Positions 54,447-60,562 of a DNA stretch of 64,000 nt are shown piece after piece; within the stretch, counting starts at the first letter, position 1, and every line of letters starts with the position of its first letter. Origin of the DNA: Acidobacteriota bacterium (lineage in GTDB: Bacteria > Acidobacteriota > Thermoanaerobaculia > Multivoradales > Multivoraceae); contig WTGQ01000003.1 of the NCBI GenBank assembly GCA_011525365.1, positions 186,001 to 250,000 of the forward strand. Direction: 5' to 3'. The position numbers and the translations under genes were made by a program. A model generated the notes under the pieces. The model ran no database searches and was not told the origin of the DNA. It saw only the letters and a list, made by a program, of their open reading frames with translations.

Positions 54447-55360
54447 GAGGCTCCTCCCGCTACGCCGCTTCCGGCCGCCGCCAGCTTCGCGCGGTAGAAC
54501 TCGAGCCCCTCGCGGGCCGCTTCGTCGAGGTCGCGGTCGCCGGTCATGTCGCGCCACACCGCGAGCAGGTTGCCGACGCCGCCGCCCATGTGGACGATCG
54601 GCTCCATCACGGTGTCGCGGTCGTAGTCGATCTCGTGCAGCGCGGCCACCACCTCGTCCCAGGGGATGTGACCCCGGCCGGGCGGCCGGCGGTTGTTCTC
54701 GCCGATGTGGAAGGTGCCGAGCTGGTCGCCGGCGCTAACGATCGCTTCGCCCAGCGAGTCCTCCTCGATGTTCATGTGGTACGTGTCGAGCATCATCTTC
54801 AGGTTCGGGCTGCCCACCTCGTCCAGGAAGCGCAGCGCCTCCTCGCAGGTGTTGACCAGGAAGTGCTCGAAGCGGTTCAGGACCTCGATGTGGAAGGTCA
54901 CGTCGAGGTCCTCGGCTGTCTTCATCGCCTCGCGCATGGCGGCGACGGCGTGCGCCCGGCAACGCTCCTTGTCGCGTCCGTCGAGCCCCTGGCGCATGAC
55001 GCCGGTGATCGCGCCGCCGACATCGGCGCCGCCGCCCCCCGCCATCCGCTGCATCTCGCTCGCCTGCTCGGCGAGGGCGCGCAGGTGCGCGATGCCGTGG
55101 CGCCGGTCGTCTTCCGAGTCCGAGTTGATGTCCTGCTTCGGACCAAGCCCCGCCATGTAGTTGATCCTGAGCCCGTGCTCGGCGGCCGAGGCGACGAAGC
55201 GCTTCTTCTGCTCCGGCGTGTACAGGAAGAGCACGTCCTGCGAGAAGGACATCAGGTCGAAGCCGATCGCTGCCGCCCGGGCCATCCTGCGCTCGTACTC
55301 CTCGATGTCCTCCATCCACTCGTTGCCCCAGTAGTTGAAGGTGATTCCGATGCGTCCCAT
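54443..55360 (-). CDS. Ketose 3-epimerase-like sugar isomerase/epimerase
   Basis: A 305-residue TIM-barrel of the D-tagatose/D-psicose 3-epimerase type. Metal and substrate residues appear in FHIEVLNRFEHFLVNT, MMLDTYHMNIEED, TFHIGENNRRPPGRGHIPW and the C-terminal MEPIVHMGG. The start ATG follows GGGAG at good spacing. It overlaps the aldolase gene by 4 bases. It would interconvert ketoses at C3 before phosphorylation, or a close isomerisation; the actual sugar is unknown. Confidence 0.88.
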   Translation of the reverse strand: MGRIGITFNYWGNEWMEDIEEYERRMARAAAIGFDLMSFSQDVLFLYTPEQKKRFVASAAEHGLRINYMAGLGPKQDINSDSEDDRRHGIAHLRALAEQASEMQRMAGGGGADVGGAITGVMRQGLDGRDKERCRAHAVAAMREAMKTAEDLDVTFHIEVLNRFEHFLVNTCEEALRFLDEVGSPNLKMMLDTYHMNIEEDSLGEAIVSAGDQLGTFHIGENNRRPPGRGHIPWDEVVAALHEIDYDRDTVMEPIVHMGGGVGNLLAVWRDMTGDRDLDEAAREGLEFYRAKLAAAGSGVAGGAS

Positions 55361-55376
55361 GTTGTCTCCCACGGTC

Positions 55377-56312
55377 TTAGCCCTCACCCGGCGGCTGCGC
55401 GGCCATCAGGGCCTCGACTTCCGCCATCGACGGAATCCCCTTGCGGTTGCCCAGCACGGTGCAGTGCAGGGCCGCGACGGCCGACGAGAACGAGGCGCAG
55501 CGCTCGAGATCCCAGCGCCTGGCGAGTCCCACCAGGTAGGCGCCGTGAAAGGTATCGCCGGCACCCGTCGTGTCGACGACGTCGACTTCGTACGCGGGCG
55601 TGTGGAACTCCTCTTCGCTCGCCACCGTGTAGCTGCCCCGCGCGCCCTCGGTCTGCACCACGACCCGCGGTCCAAGGTCGAGGGCGGCGCGGCCAGCCCG
55701 CCACGCGTCTTCCTCGCCCGTGAGCATCGGCGCGAAGCCCGAGCCGCAGATCAGGACGTCGGTCTCGGCTACGAGAGCCCGGGCCGGTTCGAGGACCTTG
55801 TGGCTGGTGGCGGCCGCGTCGAGGACGACCGTGCCCCCCGACTCCTTCATCCAGCGGGCCGCCGCGAGCGCCGCGGCGCCATGGCTGCCGTCGAGGTGGA
55901 GAATCCGAGCCGACTCGATGTACGCGCGGTCGAGGTCGTCGGCGGTGACCGGCCGGGAGAGGAAGCCGCGCCGGAATGAGAACACCCGCTCGCCGGTCGC
56001 GGCGTCTACGTAGACGACGACCACGTGGTCCTCCGGCCCTTCCCGGGCTACCAGGCGGCTGGTGTCCACGCCTGCCCGCTCCAGTGACCGCCGCCGGTGC
56101 GCGCCAAGATCGTCGTCGCCCACGGTGTCCACGAAGCCGGTGCGAAGCCCGAACGTCGAGGCGACGAAGCAGGCCGTGCCGGCGGGCCCGCCATCGGCGA
56201 GTGTGAAGTCGAGGAGTCCCCTCGGATCCTCCCACCTCGGCATCCGGTCGACCCGCAGCACGACATCGACGATGGCGAGGCCCAGGCCTACGACGTCGAG
56301 GCGGGGATTCAA
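55377..56312 (-). CDS. PfkB family sugar kinase (ketohexokinase/ribokinase-like)
   Basis: A 311-residue PfkB kinase. The opening DVVGLGLAIVDVVLRVDRMP, GGPAGTACFVAST (sugar-binding Gly motif) and the ATP/anion motif DTTGAGDTF with catalytic Asp253 are complete. The start is a TTG four bases after the tetR stop. Among PfkB enzymes the order of features recalls ketohexokinase, which makes ketose-1-phosphates; the specificity is inferred from the neighbouring aldolase and epimerase. Confidence 0.9.
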   Translation of the reverse strand: MNPRLDVVGLGLAIVDVVLRVDRMPRWEDPRGLLDFTLADGGPAGTACFVASTFGLRTGFVDTVGDDDLGAHRRRSLERAGVDTSRLVAREGPEDHVVVVYVDAATGERVFSFRRGFLSRPVTADDLDRAYIESARILHLDGSHGAAALAAARWMKESGGTVVLDAAATSHKVLEPARALVAETDVLICGSGFAPMLTGEEDAWRAGRAALDLGPRVVVQTEGARGSYTVASEEEFHTPAYEVDVVDTTGAGDTFHGAYLVGLARRWDLERCASFSSAVAALHCTVLGNRKGIPSMAEVEALMAAQPPGEG

Positions 56313-56316
56313 GCGG

Positions 56317-57045
56317 CTAGCCGCGCTTGGGGCGCGCTTCGATCGAGGGGAACCTGCGTTCGAGACGCCGGAGTTCCTTCTCGATGCGGGGGCGAGTGTC
56401 GGGAGCGGCGAAGGCGAGCAGGCCGACGTAGAAGCCGCACAGGCTCTTCAGCCGGTAGACCTCGTCGTCGAGGATGCCGAAGGCCCACTGGTCGAGGGCG
56501 AGTTCCCAGCCGACGTAGAGCTGTGTCTCCAGGAACGGCTGACCGACCGAAGTCTGCAGTTGACCGCTGGCGAGAGCGTCGCCAACCGCCTTGTGAATCG
56601 CCGCCTTGAGCGAGCTGAGGCGCTTGCCCTCGTCCTGCTGGACCAGCCGGGCCCAGTGGCCGGTGCTGAAGTCGGCCACGATGAGCGGCCGCAGCAGGTC
56701 GCCGTTGTCGATCATGTAGCTGAGCAGGCCTTCCATGGCCCTCGCCGCGCGCCGCAACGGATCGCGGGCGGTGCGGGCGTCGGGCGCCGGCTCGTCGAGA
56801 CGCTGCACGGAATCCCGGATCAGCGCCTGCAGGATCTCCTCGCGGGAGCCGAGCAGGTTGTACAGCGTGGTGACGCTCAAACCCGCGCCCCGGGCCAGTT
56901 TACGCATCGAGAGTCCTTCGGGACCCGATTCCTTCAGGAGGGTACGGGCGGACTCGAGAATGCGCTCCCGGCGCGCCGCCACGTTCGCCTCGCGCCGGCT
57001 CATCGGTTCACCGGCCTTGAGGCTCTTGGTTTCGGCGTTCGTCAT
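56317..57045 (-). CDS. TetR family transcriptional regulator
   Basis: A 242-residue regulator with a TetR-type N-terminal helix-turn-helix (ESARTLLKESGPEGLSMRKLARGAGLSVTTLYNLLGSREEIL, residues about 30-73) and a helical ligand-binding C-terminus. It is the first gene of the kinase-epimerase-aldolase-cyclase operon and divergent from the unknown gene at 57191, so it probably controls both from the 145-base intergenic region. An internal ATG (SRREANVA) is an alternative start. Confidence 0.92.
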   Translation of the reverse strand: MTNAETKSLKAGEPMSRREANVAARRERILESARTLLKESGPEGLSMRKLARGAGLSVTTLYNLLGSREEILQALIRDSVQRLDEPAPDARTARDPLRRAARAMEGLLSYMIDNGDLLRPLIVADFSTGHWARLVQQDEGKRLSSLKAAIHKAVGDALASGQLQTSVGQPFLETQLYVGWELALDQWAFGILDDEVYRLKSLCGFYVGLLAFAAPDTRPRIEKELRRLERRFPSIEARPKRG

Positions 57046-57120
57046 GGGTTCGCGCCTGATGCCTGAGATGATACGCGGGTCCTGGTCGCTGTTCTAAAGA
57101 TGTTACATTGTTCCAAGTTT

Positions 57121-57155
57121 GACTGGGTGCGCCGGCGTCCTCGCCGGCCGACGCA
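57121..57155 (-). repeat. Diverged REP-like palindromic repeat, copy E
   Basis: ACTGGGTGCGCCGGCG-TCCT-CGCCGGC: the stem is GCCGGCG/CGCCGGC (57131-57137 and 57142-57148), a variant of the family core, with the same ACTGGGTGC flank as copy A. It lies in the tetR-57191 divergent region. The short AT-rich stretch just before it, with two TGTTC half-sites (57094 and 57109), is a candidate TetR operator. Confidence 0.55.
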
Positions 57156-57190
57156 TCGGGATTGACCGAACAGACAACGGGAGAACGAGA

Positions 57191-57820
57191 GTGGCCGATT
57201 TCAACGTAGCCGAACTGGAACCGGTCGGAGAGTTCGGCTCGAAGGCGTGGTGCGAGGCGTGCGCCGAGTACGGCGTGCAACTCCTCGAAGCCGGCGATCT
57301 TCCGGCCGACACCGCCTGGGGATTCACCGAGATCTACACCCACGCGCCCGCGCGGCTGCTCGAGGGCGGCCGCGAGATGTCCGCGTACTACCTCATGGTC
57401 AAGGATGGCCGGGTCAGCGGCGGCGACGGCGCGCCCGAGGAATGCAAGGCGCTGCCGGGCTTCCACATCGCGATGCCCTGGGCCTCGATCTGCAACCAGT
57501 CGCGCACCAAGTACGGCCGCCAGGGTCAGATGCGGCGTTCGGCCCAGGAGAAGGTGATGTTCCAGCAGATCGAGGAGTACGTCGGGCGGCCGAATCCTCT
57601 CGGGCTGGGCGGCGGTCCAAAGCACGTGTGGCCCCGGGAAGTCGGCATGGCGCTGGGCAAGGGCATGGAGGAAGGCGGCGGCCTGCACAACATCGCCGCG
57701 AGCCTGCAGCGGCCGTCACCGGAGTTCGCGGACTTGCCCACGACCGACATGGCCGTCCCGGACTTCGAAGCGATGAGCGAGGAGCAGAAGCGGCGCTTCC
57801 TAGCGCTCCTCGGCATCTAG
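57191..57820 (+). CDS. Conserved-looking protein of unknown function
   Basis: A 209-residue soluble protein from a GTG with GGGAGAAC upstream. I recognise no family. The N-terminal half contains a CEACAEYG cysteine pair, TEIYTHAPARLLEGG and AYYLMVKDGRVSGGDGAPEECKALPGFH; the middle has ICNQSRTKYGRQGQM; the end, MSEEQKRRFLALL, is helical. No signal peptide or membrane segment. It is divergent from the TetR gene and shares its control region, suggesting a link to the ketose operon. It overlaps the convergent VWA gene by 21 bases. Confidence 0.75.
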   Translation: MADFNVAELEPVGEFGSKAWCEACAEYGVQLLEAGDLPADTAWGFTEIYTHAPARLLEGGREMSAYYLMVKDGRVSGGDGAPEECKALPGFHIAMPWASICNQSRTKYGRQGQMRRSAQEKVMFQQIEEYVGRPNPLGLGGGPKHVWPREVGMALGKGMEEGGGLHNIAASLQRPSPEFADLPTTDMAVPDFEAMSEEQKRRFLALLGI

Positions 57821-60376
57821 GGCGAAGCGCACCGCGGTCCTGTACGTAGCCCCCACCGGTTCGCCGTTCTCCATCGCCGGCCGGAAGACGGCCCGTCTCA
57901 TCGCCGCGACTGCGTTCTCGGTGAGGCCGTGGGGCAAGCGTTCCAGCACCTCGACGTCGACGACGCAACCTTCCTCGTCGATGCGGACCCCCAGGCCGAC
58001 CACGCCTTCGACACCGGCCTGGATCGCTTCGTCGGTGTACTCGTGGGCGACCTGGTAGATCATCTCGCCCGGTCTGCGGTCTGAGTCGGCGGCGGCCTCC
58101 GGCGGGCTGGCGGCCTCCTCCCCGGCCGGACCTCGCGAGTGACAGACCAGGATCCTCGCCCGGTCGGGGATCGGACCTTCCGGCGAGATGGCCAGGATGC
58201 TCCGGGCCTCGGCCACGCCCGCTTCCGCCCTGCCGGAGTCGACCAGCAGCCTGGCGAGGCTGTAGCGCGGCGCGACGGACGCCTCGTCGTCCATGACCGC
58301 GATCACGCGGCGGAACGCCTCCTCGGCCTCGACCACGTCCTGCTCCGTGCGATCGGGTTTGTCGAAGAGCGCCACGCCGAGCGCGTTCCAGGCCCGCGTT
58401 CGCAGACGGATGTCGTCCGTCAACTCCAGCGCCCGGCGCGCGGCGCCGGCCATCTGTTCGAGCTCGGAGCGCTGGTAGTGCGCCGCCGCCTCGGCGAGCC
58501 AGCCCTCGGGCGTGCCGGGCGAGGGCGGCGCTTCGGTGACCGCGGCGGGGACGGTGGCGGCCGCGTCCGGGGCGTTGCCGGCGTCGATGTCGAGCGCGAC
58601 GACGGAGGTCGTGGCGGCGAGATCGTCGCGTACGCCGACCGCGACGCGATGCGGCCCGGGCGCGGTCACCACATCGACCGCGAACGGCCACGAGAGTTCC
58701 CGGGCGTCCTCGATCTCGCCCTCCTTCACCAGGACGGGAACGGGATGCTCCGTCACCTCGGAAACGCGGCCCTCCCCGTCCATCACCTGGACCCACAGGC
58801 GGACCCGGGCTTCGTGCCCGTCGGCGACCGGGGCCAGAGTCAGCGGGCCGATCGGGATCGCGACCAGCATCCTCGACTGGACGTCGCCGCTGTCGAGGAG
58901 GACCTCGCTGCCCGGGCCGCGGACCGGCGCGATCCGGACCGCCATCGGGTTGGCGGCCTCTTTCATCGCCAGGGCCGCCAGCGTCAGGTCCGCCATCTCC
59001 GCCGAGACGGACTTGTCGATGTAGCTGTCGCGGTGGCGAATCGACAGGCGTCCGCGGTAGCGCCGCTTCGCCTCGTCGGTCAGCTCGACCTCGATCCGGT
59101 GGGTGCTTCCCCGCTCGATGTGCGTCGCCGAGTAGCCGAGCGAGTAGCGGTTCTGCAGGTCGCTGGCGATGCGGTCGAAGCCGCCCGCGAAGTTGCGGGT
59201 GTTGACGATGGCCCGCCCACCGGTGCGGTCGGCCAGGCGGAGCAGCGGCTCCTCCAGATTGTTGGCGCGGGTGAACTCGATGCTGGTGGAGAAACGGAGG
59301 TCCGCGGTGTTCATGCCGCTGACGCGCGCTCCCGCGGCGGCGACGCTGTGGAAGGTGACGCCGTTGGCGTTGGCGAGGGAGGCGAGTTCGTCGAATCGCC
59401 GCGAAAGGTCGTACTGGTAGGCCTCGAGGGAGGCGTTCGCGGCATCGATGCTCCTTGGGTTTGCGTAGGGCGACACTTCCACGGTGGCCGATCTGTTCCG
59501 CCACCGGCCGCGCGTATCGGTGAACCGCTCCTCGACCGCCCGGAACAGATCTTCCGCCGGCCGCATGGGCAGCCCGTTGCTGATGTACAGGACGGCCTTG
59601 CGCCCGGGCAGGCCCGCCATCGTCCGGATCGCGTTCTCCACGTTCACGATCGAGGCGTCGACCTCGCTTCTGATCATTGCGGCGAAGTCGCGGATCAGCT
59701 CCATGATCGCCCCGTAGCGGGGCGGAACCTCGTTGTCTTCGTTGAGTTCGCGCAGGATGTCCAGGCGCTGCGATTCGATGCGGTCGCGGCTGCCGACGGC
59801 CCTCGCGACCTCGTGGGTCGCCTCGGCGACGCGCCAGGCCTCGGTGGTGAAGGGGAGCGCGACCTCGAACCTGCCTTGGTCGTAGACGGCGAGCATCGCG
59901 CGGTCGTACGGGCTGAGCTGAACGCTCAGGAAGTTGCGCAGGAAGGGCAGCAGCCGGTTGCGGTCCGTCGGCGTCAGGTTGTTGTTGTCGACGTAGACCA
60001 TCAGGCTCAGCCGGTGCTCCGGCGGTGGCGGCTCGGCGGGGACGAAGCGGTCCAGGTCGCTCTCCCGGGGCCGGCGGTCCCGGAAGGCGGCCGCTTCCTG
60101 CTCCCGCGCGGTCGCGTCCAGGCCGTCCGTGAACTCGAAGAAGTTCGACAGCTCCACCGGGCGGCCGTCCTCCCGCACCTCGAAGTCGCCGGCCGTCAGG
60201 CCCGTGACGGGATTGCCGTCGCGATCGGTCACCCAGACGTCGACGTTGACGACGCGGACATCGATCGTCTCGCCGAAGGTCTCGGGCGCGGGCTCCTGTC
60301 GTGCCTGGCCGGCGCCGTTCGCGGAGAACAGCAGGAAGAGCGCGGCGAGGGTGGCAGGACCTTTCATCCTGGGCAA
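57800..60376 (-). CDS. Exported VWFA-related protein with TPR-like region and TonB C-terminal domain
   Basis: An 858-residue protein. After a signal peptide it has the acidobacterial VWFA-related architecture: VRVVNVDVWVTDRDGNPVTGL, VYVDNNNLTP (MIDAS-like), GRKAVLYISNGLPM, and a GYSATHIERG ending. A middle beta-rich part is followed by helical TPR-like repeats (residues about 650-760) and a C-terminal TonB-type domain (VVGLGVRIDEEGCVVDVEVLE). The TTG at 60376 is preferred since GGAG lies 7 bases before it; ATG 60367 is the alternative. Confidence 0.85.
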   Translation of the reverse strand: MPRMKGPATLAALFLLFSANGAGQARQEPAPETFGETIDVRVVNVDVWVTDRDGNPVTGLTAGDFEVREDGRPVELSNFFEFTDGLDATAREQEAAAFRDRRPRESDLDRFVPAEPPPPEHRLSLMVYVDNNNLTPTDRNRLLPFLRNFLSVQLSPYDRAMLAVYDQGRFEVALPFTTEAWRVAEATHEVARAVGSRDRIESQRLDILRELNEDNEVPPRYGAIMELIRDFAAMIRSEVDASIVNVENAIRTMAGLPGRKAVLYISNGLPMRPAEDLFRAVEERFTDTRGRWRNRSATVEVSPYANPRSIDAANASLEAYQYDLSRRFDELASLANANGVTFHSVAAAGARVSGMNTADLRFSTSIEFTRANNLEEPLLRLADRTGGRAIVNTRNFAGGFDRIASDLQNRYSLGYSATHIERGSTHRIEVELTDEAKRRYRGRLSIRHRDSYIDKSVSAEMADLTLAALAMKEAANPMAVRIAPVRGPGSEVLLDSGDVQSRMLVAIPIGPLTLAPVADGHEARVRLWVQVMDGEGRVSEVTEHPVPVLVKEGEIEDARELSWPFAVDVVTAPGPHRVAVGVRDDLAATTSVVALDIDAGNAPDAAATVPAAVTEAPPSPGTPEGWLAEAAAHYQRSELEQMAGAARRALELTDDIRLRTRAWNALGVALFDKPDRTEQDVVEAEEAFRRVIAVMDDEASVAPRYSLARLLVDSGRAEAGVAEARSILAISPEGPIPDRARILVCHSRGPAGEEAASPPEAAADSDRRPGEMIYQVAHEYTDEAIQAGVEGVVGLGVRIDEEGCVVDVEVLERLPHGLTENAVAAMRRAVFRPAMENGEPVGATYRTAVRFALDAEER

Positions 60377-60391
60377 AGCGTATCTCCGGGC

Positions 60392-60550
60392 GTCGGTGCG
60401 TGTCGGTGCGCCGGCCTTCTGGCCGGCATAGGCGCGATGCCGCGAAGCGGCGAGCCCGAGTAAGAAAAAGGAGCCGGCCTTCGGCCGCGTTCTCATGGGC
60501 CGCCTCCGGCGGCAGCCGGCCAGAAGGCCGGCGCACCGACACGCACCGAC
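60392..60550. repeat. Long inverted repeat built from two REP-like copies (F and G) with internal hairpins
   Basis: Two 36-bp arms, 60392-60427 and 60515-60550, are exact reverse complements; each holds a core GCCGGCC-(TTCT/AGAA)-GGCCGGC (60410-60427 and 60515-60532) plus GTCGGTGC direct repeats. The 87-base spacer holds further small hairpins (GCCGC-GAA-GCGGC, CGGCC-TTC-GGCCG, GCCGCC-TCC-GGCGGC). The array lies between two minus-strand genes, so in the transcript it could fold as a large cruciform-like RNA. Confidence 0.85.
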
Positions 60551-60562
60551 ACGCACCGCAGG

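Noticed and set aside
57414..60542. 1042-codon minus-strand frame and a 774-codon plus-strand frame over the VWA gene
   Set aside because: Only the frame 57800-60376 carries VWFA, TPR-like and TonB-C features and a signal peptide; the others are GC-driven shadows.
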